Origin: JAPLJC01 sp052326585
GTDB lineage: Bacteria > Desulfobacterota > Desulfobaccia > Desulfobaccales > 0-14-0-80-60-11
Length of the DNA stretch: 51,734 nt
Assembly (NCBI GenBank): GCA_052326585.1
Contig: JBKQLU010000068.1
Coordinates: 1-51,734, forward strand
Direction of reading: 5' to 3'
This document shows positions 24,395 through 32,676 of the stretch, piece after piece (positions within the stretch are counted from its first letter, which is position 1; every line of letters begins with the position of its first letter). The position numbers and the translations under genes are program-made. Below the pieces are notes generated by a model. That model searched no databases. It saw only the letters and a list, made by a program, of their open reading frames with translations, and was not told where the DNA came from.

Positions 24395-25684
24395 ATGCTG
24401 GAGTACCCAAAATTCGGTTTGGTTAGACAAAAATTCCCGGAAACGATTCTCTCCGATCCCCGCACCTTGGTAAGGAGTGAACTGGAGCGCACGGACCTAC
24501 TGGCCCCCATCCAGAGGGGTGATAAGGTATTGATCACGGCTGGCAGCCGCGGCATCGAATCGATGCAGGCGGTGCTCCGGACCCTCATTGCAGCAGTGCA
24601 GGAAAAGGGCGGCGAGCCCGTTCTCTACCCGGCCATGGGCAGTCATGGCCGGGGAGATGCCGCCGGGCAAGTGGAGGTCCTGCGACACCTGGGCCTCACG
24701 GAAGCAAGTTTGGGCGCGCCGGTCTATGCGGGGTTGGAGCTGGTCGAGATTGACCGGGTGCTCGACTCGGTTCCAGTCTATGCCGACAGGGCTGCCGTAA
24801 ATGCCGACCATATCCTCATCGTCAATCGGGTCAAGGAGCATACGGAATACCTGGGGGAAACGGAGTCCGGCATCCTCAAGATGGCAGTGGTGGGATTCGG
24901 CCGGCAGCTCGGGGCTGAAAGCATGCATAAGCTGGCGGTCAACATCAGCTATTACCGGGCAATTCACCTGATCGCCGCTTCTCTATTCAAGAACCTAAAA
25001 ATCCTCGGTGCGCTGGCGCTGCTGGAAGGCCACCTGAACCAGCTCCGCAGGGTCGAGGCTTTGCGGCCGGACGAAGTTTTCGCCAGAGAACCCGTCCTGC
25101 TGCAGGAAGCGAAGCTCTTCAAGCCCAAGCTGCCTTTCGAAGAACTGGATATCCTGCTCATAGACGAGATCGGCAAAGAGATCTCCGGCGCGGGCATGGA
25201 TACCAAGGTAGTGGGCCGGATTATGAACATCTACGAGCGGGAGTGTGAAACCCCCAAGATTACCCGCATCATCGTCCGGGACCTGTCAGAGACCACCGGC
25301 GGCAACGCCACCGGGATCGGGCTGGCGGACTACACCACTCGCAGGGCGGTCGAGAAGATCGATTTTGAGGCGACCGCGCTGAACTGTGTAACCGCGGCAG
25401 CCCCTGAAAAGGGGCGTATTCCCCTGGCCTATGGGTCGGACCGCGAGGCCCTGGAGGCCGCCTTCAAAACGATAGGGCTTTGGACGCCTGAACAGGTCCG
25501 GGTCGCCTGGATCGCCAACACCAGGGATCTGGAAGTTCTGGCGCTGTCCAGCGCCCTTTTGGAGGGGCGCTGCCGCGAGCTTGAGGTTTACAGCGGAGCC
25601 GGGCTCTTCGACCTGCCCTATGATGCCTCCGGAAACCTGCCCAACCTGCGGGAGCTTCTGCAAAAGAGCGGAATCGCGCCATGA
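24395..25684 (+). CDS. LarA-like (DUF2088, lactate racemase domain) protein
   Basis: The 429-residue cytoplasmic protein belongs to the broad LarA superfamily, whose characterised members use the nickel-pincer nucleotide to racemise or epimerise 2-hydroxy acids. Visible family features are the AMGSHGR stretch (LarA has GTHR with a Ni-site His), VKEHTEY, the ESGILKMAVVGFG segment with a conserved Lys, and GAESMHK with a His. It is diverged from true LarA, so nickel dependence is not certain. ATG 24395 follows GAGGTGA; a TTG 18 bp upstream is also in frame. It closes the corrinoid cluster, and larC lies 4.4 kb away. Confidence 0.8.
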   Translation: MLEYPKFGLVRQKFPETILSDPRTLVRSELERTDLLAPIQRGDKVLITAGSRGIESMQAVLRTLIAAVQEKGGEPVLYPAMGSHGRGDAAGQVEVLRHLGLTEASLGAPVYAGLELVEIDRVLDSVPVYADRAAVNADHILIVNRVKEHTEYLGETESGILKMAVVGFGRQLGAESMHKLAVNISYYRAIHLIAASLFKNLKILGALALLEGHLNQLRRVEALRPDEVFAREPVLLQEAKLFKPKLPFEELDILLIDEIGKEISGAGMDTKVVGRIMNIYERECETPKITRIIVRDLSETTGGNATGIGLADYTTRRAVEKIDFEATALNCVTAAAPEKGRIPLAYGSDREALEAAFKTIGLWTPEQVRVAWIANTRDLEVLALSSALLEGRCRELEVYSGAGLFDLPYDASGNLPNLRELLQKSGIAP

Positions 25685-25726
25685 CCCGCATGCCAATACG
25701 GTTCAATTAAGAGGTGCTGTCAGCCG

Positions 25727-26122
25727 TCAGAGCAGCTTCTCCCGGATCAGGTATTCCATGGCCCGCTGGGCGAAGGTGGCCATGACGCTGATCATCCAGG
25801 TGAAGTGGGACTGCATCTCCTGGAACAGGCGGGAATCCGCCATCCCCAACAGCCCGCGCATCACCGTGCTTACCCGCACCATCTCCGGATCGTTAATCTG
25901 CGCCTGGGCCAGGTTGATCTCCATCTCCAGGCCCCGGAGAAACTCGAGAAAGAGCCGGCTGGCGCCCTCGCCCTCCAGTCCCTGCAGTTGGGCGACGCTG
26001 TCCAGGAGCCGGGAGGCCAGGAGGATTTCCGCCTTGATCCGGTCGGCGAAATGGAAGGCCAGGATGGCTTGACGGCTGGAGGCGGGATATTTGGTTTTTG
26101 GGGTAACGGGGGTTTCGGCCAT
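25727..26122 (-). CDS. Small helical protein of unknown function
   Basis: The 131-residue protein is almost entirely alpha-helical with amphipathic heptads, has no signal peptide or membrane segment, and shows no motif I recognise. A good AAGGAGA precedes ATG 26122. It points toward the LarA-like gene (convergent, 42 bp apart) and stands alone. Base composition matches the neighbours, so it looks native. Confidence 0.7.
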   Translation of the reverse strand: MAETPVTPKTKYPASSRQAILAFHFADRIKAEILLASRLLDSVAQLQGLEGEGASRLFLEFLRGLEMEINLAQAQINDPEMVRVSTVMRGLLGMADSRLFQEMQSHFTWMISVMATFAQRAMEYLIREKLL

Positions 26123-26429
26123 GAGGCAGTCTCCTTAGAGGTGAGCCGCCAGCCTGGCACACCTGCCGCGACGGGATCGCGCCCTCGCTTGCAGATTTCC
26201 GGGAGAGATGAGACGGAGGTCCGGGGCGCGGTGGATCACCAGGATGGAGGCCTTATACGTTTTCATAAATAATCTTCCATGGTTAAGATTCATTACCCCA
26301 AATGCGGCTCCATGTCAATAAAATGACCCCTATGAAACCCTTTTGCAGTCAGGGCCGCGAAAAAGGGTTGACTTCAAAAAACCAGAATGATTATCTTACA
26401 GCAAGAAATAATTTTATCAGGAGAAATGG
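26123..26429. other. Divergent intergenic region
   Basis: No gene is supported. It contains the candidate promoter at 26368-26397 and an AT-rich tract (26260-26420). Nothing else stands out. Confidence 0.5.
26368..26397 (+). promoter_or_regulatory. Candidate sigma-70 promoter
   Basis: TTGACT (26368-26373), 18-bp spacer, TATCTT (26392-26397). It is followed 21 bp later by AGGAG and the GTG start at 26430. Confidence 0.45.
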
Positions 26430-26972
26430 GTGCTCGCCGCGTTGCTTTTCATCCTTGGGGCCTATGGTATCTATGCCCTCATCTCGGCCTTATGCGGGCG
26501 TAGAGCTGGCGCTCTGCGGCAGGGCCGCTCCTGGCGGCGCCTCGGGTGGCTGGGCTTGCTGGCGGCCGCAGGCGTGGGATTGGGGTTGGCCCTGGTCCTG
26601 GCCCAATCTTTTGATGAGCGGCATCAAGATCTGAAGCTGGCGGGATTTCTGGGGACGGTGTGGGCCGAGGGCTGGCCGGACCGGATGAGCCCCCGGGCGG
26701 AAGAGCCTCCCATCAAGGCTACGGCCTCCGGGGATCAGCCAGGCTATGCCCTGCTGCACCCCGGGACACCCGCCGCCGAGTTGGCCAGTAAGACGATGAC
26801 CCCCAGGCCCAGGCCGGCCCCCAAGCTCAACAACCGCAAAGGCCCGGGCGCCAAAGGGACCAAGGCCGCGGCCCAGAACCAACTGGCGGCGACCAAGGAT
26901 AAGTCCAAGAGCGCCACCCCCAAGAAGAAGCCCTCTGCCCCCACGGCTGCCAGGAAGACCGGCGACGGCTAG
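26430..26972 (+). CDS. Small membrane protein with basic Ala/Pro/Lys tail
   Basis: The 180-residue protein has two hydrophobic segments (about residues 2-20 and 38-60) separated by an Arg-rich loop. A long disordered C-terminus (from about residue 85) follows, rich in Ala, Pro and Lys (KPSAPTAARKTGDG end), resembling histone H1-like or linker tails. The GTG start is preceded by AGGAG at 6-bp spacing. No family is recognised. A role at the envelope or in nucleic acid or anionic polymer binding through the tail is conceivable, but nothing in the context supports a choice. Confidence 0.7.
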   Translation: MLAALLFILGAYGIYALISALCGRRAGALRQGRSWRRLGWLGLLAAAGVGLGLALVLAQSFDERHQDLKLAGFLGTVWAEGWPDRMSPRAEEPPIKATASGDQPGYALLHPGTPAAELASKTMTPRPRPAPKLNNRKGPGAKGTKAAAQNQLAATKDKSKSATPKKKPSAPTAARKTGDG

Positions 26973-27184
26973 CAGGCGCTCGCCGCGGCTGGCCGGAAAA
27001 ATATTGGCGCCCGCTGGCTTTTCCCCTTTTTACCCGCAAGTAATCCATGTTAATTAAAGAAAATACCGAGCCGCGGTGGCCGGCCAGGGGAGTCATTTAG
27101 CCAAGCTTAGGGTCGCCCCCCCGGGGGCGCTGCCCTGGGCCGCCGCCAGAGGCTTATGGGGAGATTTTTATAGAGGGATTGCCG

Positions 27185-28786
27185 TTGAGTCGGGATTCAG
27201 CCAGCAAAGACAGCCAAACCGGAAAAATCGCCCGGGCCGCGGGAACCGTGAGCCTGGCGGTCCTGGCCAGCCGTATCCTGGGCCTGGTGCGGGAGCAGGT
27301 ATTCGCCGGCCTGTTCGGGGCCGGCTACGCCTACGACGCCTTTGTGGTGGCCTTCCGCATCCCCAATCTGCTGCGGGATCTCTTTGCCGAGGGAGCGCTG
27401 AGCGCCGCCTTCGTCACGGTATTCACCGACTACGACCAAAAAGCGGAGGCCTCCCAGACCTGGCGCCTGGCCAACAACGTCATGATGTGCTCCTCGCTGC
27501 TGGTGGGGGGCGTGATCCTCCTGGGCATGTTCTTCTCCCCCCATCTGGTGAACCTGATGGCCCCGGATTTCCGTCTGGTCCCCGGGAAGTCGGACCTCAC
27601 CATCCTGATGACCCGGATCATGTTCCCTTTTTTGCTCTTGATTTCTTTGGCGGCCCTGGTCATGGGCATCCTCAACACCCGGGGCAAATTTTTCATCCCG
27701 GCGTTGGCCTCAAGTTTTTTCAACCTGGGCTCGGTGGTGGCCGGGGTGGCTGTGAGCCTGCTGGTGCCAAGCCTGGGCCTGCACCCCATTGTCGGCATGG
27801 CCTGGGGGGCCCTCATCGGCGGCCTGCTGCAGTTGCTGGTGCAACTGCCCCTGTTGTGGCGGGAAGGTTTCCGGCTGCAAGGGGTCCTGGATTGGCGGGA
27901 TGAGGGGTTGCGGCGCATCGGCAAACTGGTGCTGCCCGCGGTGGTGGGACTCTCCGCCACCCAGATCAACATCTTCATCAATACCTTTTACGCCTCCAGT
28001 TGTGTCCAGGGGAGCGTCTCCTGGCTCAGTTACGCCTACCGCCTCTTTCACCTGCCCGGGGGGCTTTTTGGGGTGGCCCTGATGGTAGCCACCATGCCGG
28101 TGCTCTCCCGGCACGCGGCCCTCCGGGATCTGGGCGCCTTAAAAGGGGCCATGGAATCATCCCTCTCCCTGGCCCTGCTGGTCACCCTGCCGGCGGCCTG
28201 CGGCCTGATCTTCCTGGCCCAACCCATCATCGCCCTCATCTTCCAGCACGGCCGGTTCACCGCCTGGGACACCCAACAGACCGCCGCAGCCCTGGCCCTG
28301 TATGCCGTGGGTCTCACGGCCTTTGCCGGGGTGAAAATCATGGTGCCGGCCTTCTATGCCTTGAACGATACCCGGATCCCGGTGCTGGGTTCTTTCCTGA
28401 CGGTGGCGGCCAACATAGGGTTCATCAACCTCACCCTGGGCCCCTTGCAACACCGGGCCATTGCCCTGTCCACCTCACTGAGCGGGACCCTCAACTTCTT
28501 CTTCCTGGGGCTGATGCTCTACCGGAAGCTGGGGGGGTTTCGGGCGGGCTACCTCCTTCGCACCCTGGCCAAGACCGGGGGCGCCGCGCTGGTGATGGGC
28601 CTGGCGGTCTTCCTGGCCAACCCGCTGCTCAGCGGCTGGCTGGGAAGCGGTTTGGCGGGGCGCCTGTTGAGCCTCCTGGCGGATATCCTGCTGGGAGGGG
28701 GTATCTATCTTCTCCTGGTGTGGCGCCTGAAGATTCCGGAGTTCCAGGAACTGACCCGGCACCTGGCGGCCCGCCTGAGAGGGTAG
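27185..28786 (+). CDS. murJ: MurJ lipid II flippase
   Basis: MurJ flips undecaprenyl-linked peptidoglycan precursor across the inner membrane. The protein (about 533 residues) has 14 predicted membrane segments and the family signatures: SRILGLVREQVFAGLFGAG with the functional Arg residues, AFRIPNLLRDLFAEGALSAAFVPVF-like text, and the central SYAYRLFHLPGGLFGVAL loop. No ATG is available; TTG 27185 sits 7 bp after GAGGG, and TTG 27179 is an alternative. The gene is not in the usual mur cluster; it follows the basic-tailed membrane protein after about 210 bp. Confidence 0.96.
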   Translation: MSRDSASKDSQTGKIARAAGTVSLAVLASRILGLVREQVFAGLFGAGYAYDAFVVAFRIPNLLRDLFAEGALSAAFVTVFTDYDQKAEASQTWRLANNVMMCSSLLVGGVILLGMFFSPHLVNLMAPDFRLVPGKSDLTILMTRIMFPFLLLISLAALVMGILNTRGKFFIPALASSFFNLGSVVAGVAVSLLVPSLGLHPIVGMAWGALIGGLLQLLVQLPLLWREGFRLQGVLDWRDEGLRRIGKLVLPAVVGLSATQINIFINTFYASSCVQGSVSWLSYAYRLFHLPGGLFGVALMVATMPVLSRHAALRDLGALKGAMESSLSLALLVTLPAACGLIFLAQPIIALIFQHGRFTAWDTQQTAAALALYAVGLTAFAGVKIMVPAFYALNDTRIPVLGSFLTVAANIGFINLTLGPLQHRAIALSTSLSGTLNFFFLGLMLYRKLGGFRAGYLLRTLAKTGGAALVMGLAVFLANPLLSGWLGSGLAGRLLSLLADILLGGGIYLLLVWRLKIPEFQELTRHLAARLRG

Positions 28787-28834
28787 TTGGCCGTTTTCTG
28801 TTAAGATAATTTTGCTAGTAGTGCCACTAAGATA

Positions 28835-28971
28835 CTAGAAGCTATTGCAAAACCTGGATCTGGCCAAAAATGTCATTCTGAGCGAAGCGAAGAATCTCGT
28901 ATTTTTAATGACTTGAGATCCTTCACTCCGTTCAGGATGACAGTGAAAACGGGTTTTGCAATAGCTTCTAG
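28835..28971. mobile_element. 137-bp element with perfect 20-bp terminal inverted repeats (MITE-like)
   Basis: The ends 28835-28854 and 28952-28971 are exact reverse complements; the outermost bases are CTAG and the inner part reads gaagctattgcaaaacc. Inside, 28870-28898 and 28915-28942 form an imperfect palindrome of the tgtcattctgagcg type. It has no coding capacity, so it would depend on a transposase elsewhere or is a structured repeat. Partial relatives lie at 16083-16146 and 35479-35515. The rest of the gap 28787-29158 shows nothing else. Confidence 0.75.
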
Positions 28972-29158
28972 AAGGACGCCTCTCAGGCGGTTTTGAGGCG
29001 CGCCGGCGGCCCGGCAAAAACTTCCGGTCGCCGGATGACAAAACCATGGATCATGGTTAACTGGAAGAGAGGGGGTTTTCCCCCCCCCCCCGGCCCGCCG
29101 GGGCCAGGTCCTTTCAGGCCGGCAGCCGGGAAAGAGAAGGTAGAAAAGAGGAGTCGTC

Positions 29159-29806
29159 ATGGAGCCTGCGGCGAAAATCGGCCCGATAATCAAGCTTCTG
29201 GATGAGCATTATTCCAAGGTGCACGTTACCCTGGATTTCCACAACCCCCTGGAGCTGCTGGTGGCCACCATCCTCAGCGCCCAATGCATCGATGACCGGG
29301 TGAACCGGGTGACCCCGGCGATTTTTGCCAGATATCCCGACGCCGCCGCTTACGCCCGCGCCCCGTTGGAGGAGCTGGAGCGGGACATCTATCCGACCGG
29401 CTTTTACCACAACAAGGCCAAGAACCTCAAGGCCCTGGGCCAGGCCCTGGCGGAGCAACATGGCGGCCAGGTGCCGGCCTCCCTGGAGGAACTGGTCAAG
29501 CTTCCGGGTATCGGCCGCAAGACCGCCAACGTTGTCCTGGGCAATGCCTTCGGCATCCCCGGCATTGCGGTGGACACCCATTGCGGCCGGGTCTCCCAGC
29601 GCCTGGGACTCACCCGGGCCCCGGACCCGGTCAAGATTGAGCTCGACCTGATGGCCCTGGTGCCTAAGGAGCGCTGGACCAGGTTTTCTCTGCAGCTTAT
29701 CTGGCATGGCCGGGCCATCTGCACCGCCAGGAACCCTCAATGTCCCCGCTGCCCCCTGCTGCCCTATTGCGATTACGGCCAGAAGGCAGTGGCCCCAGCG
29801 CGGTGA
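29159..29806 (+). CDS. nth: Endonuclease III (DNA glycosylase/AP lyase)
   Basis: This base-excision repair enzyme removes oxidised pyrimidines. The 215-residue protein has the helix-hairpin-helix LPGIGRKTANVV carrying the catalytic Lys, the VDTHCGRVSQRLGL segment with the catalytic Asp, and the C-terminal 4Fe-4S ligand pattern C-x6-C-x2-C-x5-C (CTARNPQCPRCPLLPYC). Length is normal. GAGGAG precedes ATG 29159. It appears to be a single-gene unit. Confidence 0.97.
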   Translation: MEPAAKIGPIIKLLDEHYSKVHVTLDFHNPLELLVATILSAQCIDDRVNRVTPAIFARYPDAAAYARAPLEELERDIYPTGFYHNKAKNLKALGQALAEQHGGQVPASLEELVKLPGIGRKTANVVLGNAFGIPGIAVDTHCGRVSQRLGLTRAPDPVKIELDLMALVPKERWTRFSLQLIWHGRAICTARNPQCPRCPLLPYCDYGQKAVAPAR

Positions 29807-29958
29807 GCCGATAGGGCGCCGGCCGCGCCCGGCGCATTCCTAGATTGCCGCCTGTGAAAATCTAAGGCTGCCGCGGGCGCATTCTTGAGGTAGTGCTCCC
29901 TATTCCCGTCGGGCGCTTTTTCGCCAGCAAATCTGACTGCCGACCCCTACCAAAATAA

Positions 29959-29987
29959 TTGACACAGGCCGAGAAGGATGGCATAAG
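29959..29987 (+). promoter_or_regulatory. Strong sigma-70 promoter for the lipoprotein gene
   Basis: TTGACA (29959-29964), exactly 17 bp, CATAAG (29982-29987, 4 of 6). The expected transcript starts near 29994, with GGAGGT at 30011 and ATG at 30022. Confidence 0.6.
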
Positions 29988-30021
29988 AGGGGAGAAGTCG
30001 TTTATGAAAAGGAGGTCGAGA

Positions 30022-30441
30022 ATGAGGCTGAAGATCTGGCGCACCCAACTGGGGATATTGCTGGCGGCTTTACTGCTCACCGCCGGCTGCCTGGAAACCG
30101 CGCTCCTGGGCGTGGGTGGTATGGCCGCGGTCGGCGGTTATAAATGGGTCGAAGGCACCATGGAAAGGGACTATCCCCGGCCCCTGCCGGAGGTCTGGAG
30201 GGCCACTCTGGACGCCTGCAAGGACCTGCAACTGAGAATTGTTAAGCAGAATTACAACCCGGTGGAATCCCATATTGAGGCGGTGGCGCCCCCGGCGAAC
30301 ACCAACGTCAAGATTCAATTGATTTCCCGGCCCAACCAGATCACCACCGTCAAGTTCCGCTACGGCCTGACGGGTGACAAGGACGCCTCGGCTTACTTCC
30401 ACCGGCGTCTCGCGGTCCACCTGGGCCTGCCTCAGGAATAA
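30022..30441 (+). CDS. DUF3568-like putative lipoprotein
   Basis: The 139-residue protein begins with a signal peptide (MRLKIWRTQLGILLAALLL) ending in a lipobox-like LTAGC. A Gly-rich short helix (LGVGGMAAVGGYKWVEG) and a compact alpha/beta domain follow, resembling the DUF3568 family of small envelope proteins. ATG 30022 is chosen because GGAGGT ends 5 bases upstream; ATG 30004 in the same frame has no such site. The -3 position of the lipobox is Thr rather than Leu, which is less typical. Function unknown. Confidence 0.82.
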   Translation: MRLKIWRTQLGILLAALLLTAGCLETALLGVGGMAAVGGYKWVEGTMERDYPRPLPEVWRATLDACKDLQLRIVKQNYNPVESHIEAVAPPANTNVKIQLISRPNQITTVKFRYGLTGDKDASAYFHRRLAVHLGLPQE

Positions 30442-30514
30442 CGGGGGGGAGACTCACCATTTAGGGGACGACTGAAGCGGGGCCGGATGGCGGCGCCGTG
30501 CTCTTGAAGCATTG

Positions 30515-30550
30515 AGGCCGGAAGCTGCCGCTTGCGGCCTTAATTTTTTT
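30515..30550 (+). terminator. Rho-independent terminator after the lipoprotein gene
   Basis: Stem AGGCCG then AAGC (30515-30525) pairs with GCTT then CGGCCT (30530-30540) around a TGCC loop with one G-G mismatch, followed by TAATTTTTTT. It lies 74 bp past the stop and before convergent pheS. Confidence 0.8.
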
Positions 30551-30613
30551 TATGGGGATTGGCAGGGGGCAGGGGCCGCGGCTAAAGAGGCCTGGCCCTG
30601 GCCCGGGAATTAT

Positions 30614-31660
30614 TTAAAATTGCCGCAGGAACCGCAGGTCGTTTTCGAAGAAGAGCCTGAGGTCGTCGATGCCGTATTTCAGCATGGCGACGCGTTCCAC
30701 CCCCAGGCCGAAGGCGAAGCCGGTATAGGTTTCCGGGTCGTAATGCACCGCCTCGAAGACCGCGGGATGCACCATCCCGGACCCCAGGATTTCCAGCCAG
30801 CCGGTGACCTTGCAGACCCGGCAGCCCGCACCCCGGCAGATGACGCAGGCGATGTCCACTTCGGCGCTGGGCTCGGTGAACGGGAAGTAGCTGGGCCGGA
30901 AACGCAGGCTCACCTCGGGGCCGAACATCTGGTGGACGAAAGCGGTAAGGGTGCCCTTGAGGTCGGCGAAGGTCACCCCCCGATCCACCAGCAAACCCTC
31001 CACCTGGTGGAACATGGGGGTGTGGGTCAGGTCCGAATCCCGGCGGTAGACCCGCCCGGGAGCGATGATGCGCAGCGGCGGCTGCCGCTGCACCATGGTG
31101 CGGATCTGCATGGGCGAGGTGTGGGTGCGGAGCAGCACCTGCTCGGTGAAATAGAAGGTGTCCTGCATGTCCCGGGCCGGATGGTCCGGGGGCAGGTTGA
31201 GGGCCTCGAAGTTATACCAATCCAGCTCCACCTCCGGGCCTTCCACCGTCTCGAACCCCAGATGCAGGAAGATGTCACAGATTTCCTCCATGGCGCGGGT
31301 GATGGGATGCAGGTGGCCCAGGGGCGGGCGGCGGCCCGGCAGGGTGACGTCCAGGACCCCGGCCCCGGCCTGGCGTACCGCGGTCTTTAATTGGCTGGCC
31401 TTAGCGGCCAGGGCCGCTTCCAGATTCTGCTTGGCCTGGTTGGCCTCCTGGCCCAATCGGCGCCGCAGCTCCGGCTCCAGGTCTTTCAAACCCCTGAGGA
31501 TCTGGGTGAGGCTGCCCTTGCGGCCCAGATATCTGATCCGCAGCTCCTCCAGGGCCTCAAGGCCGCCGGCAACCTGGCTAATCTGCGCCAGGGCCTCGTC
31601 TTGGAGGCGCTTCAGATCATCCAGGTAGTGGCTGCCTGGCAAGTTGCCCCCTTTTGCCAT
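30614..31660 (-). CDS. pheS: Phenylalanyl-tRNA synthetase alpha subunit
   Basis: PheS charges tRNA-Phe as part of an alpha2-beta2 enzyme. The 348-residue protein has the N-terminal coiled-coil arm, then class II motifs: HPITRAMEEICDIFLHLGFETVEGPE (motif 1), RTHTSPMQIRTM, GRVYRRDSDLTHTPMFHQVEG (motif 2) and AFGLGVERVAMLKYGIDDLR (motif 3). ATG 31660 (MAKGGNLPG) is preferred over 31678, which adds six residues. It closes the thrS-infC-rpmI-rplT-pheS operon, but pheT does not follow; the next feature downstream is a terminator and a convergent gene. The beta subunit must be encoded elsewhere. Confidence 0.96.
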   Translation of the reverse strand: MAKGGNLPGSHYLDDLKRLQDEALAQISQVAGGLEALEELRIRYLGRKGSLTQILRGLKDLEPELRRRLGQEANQAKQNLEAALAAKASQLKTAVRQAGAGVLDVTLPGRRPPLGHLHPITRAMEEICDIFLHLGFETVEGPEVELDWYNFEALNLPPDHPARDMQDTFYFTEQVLLRTHTSPMQIRTMVQRQPPLRIIAPGRVYRRDSDLTHTPMFHQVEGLLVDRGVTFADLKGTLTAFVHQMFGPEVSLRFRPSYFPFTEPSAEVDIACVICRGAGCRVCKVTGWLEILGSGMVHPAVFEAVHYDPETYTGFAFGLGVERVAMLKYGIDDLRLFFENDLRFLRQF

Positions 31661-31673
31661 CCAGAAGAAAGAC

Positions 31674-31696
31674 GGCACAGGCGTGACGCCTGTGCC
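31674..31696. repeat. Perfect 10-bp hairpin GGCACAGGCG/CGCCTGTGCC
   Basis: Arms separated by TGA, in the rplT-pheS gap just upstream of the pheS start. It shares the CACAGGC core with the hairpin at 1843-1863. No T-run follows. Confidence 0.7.
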
Positions 31697-31763
31697 AGCT
31701 ATGCAATTCCCGCCGGATAATTCATCTCCGCCGGCTTCTAACGGAAAACCAAAAAACGCCCTG

Positions 31764-32111
31764 TTAGCCGCGGGAGAGCTCGGCCACCTTGGCGAATCCC
31801 TGGGGATCGAAGACGGCCAGGTCCGCCAGGACTTTGCGGTCCAGCGAGATCTGGGCCTTTTTCAGGCCGCCGATAAATTTACTGTATGAGAGCCCCAAGG
31901 GACGCAGGGCGGCATTGATGCGGACGATCCACAAGGCGCGGAATTCGCGCTTGCGCACCTTGCGGTCGCGGTAGGCGAAGGTTAAAGCCCGCTCTACCCC
32001 TTCCCGGGCCGAACGGTAAAGGCGGCGCCGGCCGCTGCGGAAGCCCTTGGCCATGGATAGAAACTTGCGGCGCCGGGCCCTGGAATAGACGCTCTTCTTC
32101 ACGCGTGACAT
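31764..32111 (-). CDS. rplT: Ribosomal protein L20
   Basis: A 115-residue basic protein with the L20 N-terminus (MSRVKKSVYSRARRRKFLSMAKGFRSGRRRLYR) and the RALWIVRINAALRPLGLSYS core. It is needed early in 50S assembly and in many bacteria represses its own operon by binding the leader. It lies 14 bp after rpmI, the universal arrangement. Confidence 0.98.
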   Translation of the reverse strand: MSRVKKSVYSRARRRKFLSMAKGFRSGRRRLYRSAREGVERALTFAYRDRKVRKREFRALWIVRINAALRPLGLSYSKFIGGLKKAQISLDRKVLADLAVFDPQGFAKVAELSRG

Positions 32112-32125
32112 GAGGTGCTCCTAGC

Positions 32126-32323
32126 TCACAGATAAGGCAACAAGCGCTTCAGGCTCTTCAATTCGGCGCTGGAGACGCAGGTGCCCTGGCGCAGGTGCCG
32201 TTTGCGCTTGGTGGTCTTGCTGGTCAGAATGTGGCTGTGGTAGGGCTTCTTATGCTTCACCCGGCCACTGGCGGTGCCCTTGAAGCGCTTGGCAGCCCCT
32301 CGATGGGTCTTCATTTTAGGCAT
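32126..32323 (-). CDS. rpmI: Ribosomal protein L35
   Basis: A 65-residue basic protein of the 50S subunit with the family start MPKMKTHRGAAKRFKGTASG and the KTTKRKRHLRQ segment. It is followed at once by rplT. A 353-bp leader separates it from infC, longer than needed for a simple operon gap. Confidence 0.97.
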   Translation of the reverse strand: MPKMKTHRGAAKRFKGTASGRVKHKKPYHSHILTSKTTKRKRHLRQGTCVSSAELKSLKRLLPYL

Positions 32324-32676
32324 GGTTCATCCTCATCGCTGGTAATGCTGCCGGCGTCCCGGATTGTGGCCGGGGCAGCCGGCAGGGGCCTGTCCGGAGA
32401 AAAATCTGTAAAAGTTTTATTGCCTTTCTCGTCTTATTTGCCTGCTTTGGTTCTTGGTTGCCATTTTGTCAGGGCCCAAGCCGCAGCCATTGCGGCCCTG
32501 AGCCAAAAGCGGCGGAGGCGCTCCCGGGACGGTATCTGCAGCTCATCCCGGGCAACCTTATATATTTATCAGATATTTTATCGGATTGCACCAGCAAACA
32601 ACTTCACCCGGCAAAAAAAGTATTCTGCCCCGGCCTCCAGACCTGGCCATGTCATCAACTTGCTGCCCCGGCGCGG
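32324..32676 (-). other. infC-rpmI intergenic leader with a stem-loop
   Basis: No gene is supported. At 32469-32501 an 8-bp perfect stem (TCAGGGCC/GGCCCTGA) encloses a 17-base loop. A second, weaker structure with a T-run in its loop lies at about 32600-32640. The position directly upstream of rpmI-rplT fits a ribosomal-protein leader bound by L20, but I cannot match it to a known leader class. Confidence 0.35.

Noticed and set aside
27076..27903. 275-codon frame overlapping the murJ start
   Set aside because: Gly/Pro/Arg-rich shadow in another frame; murJ is unmistakable and covers the same bases.
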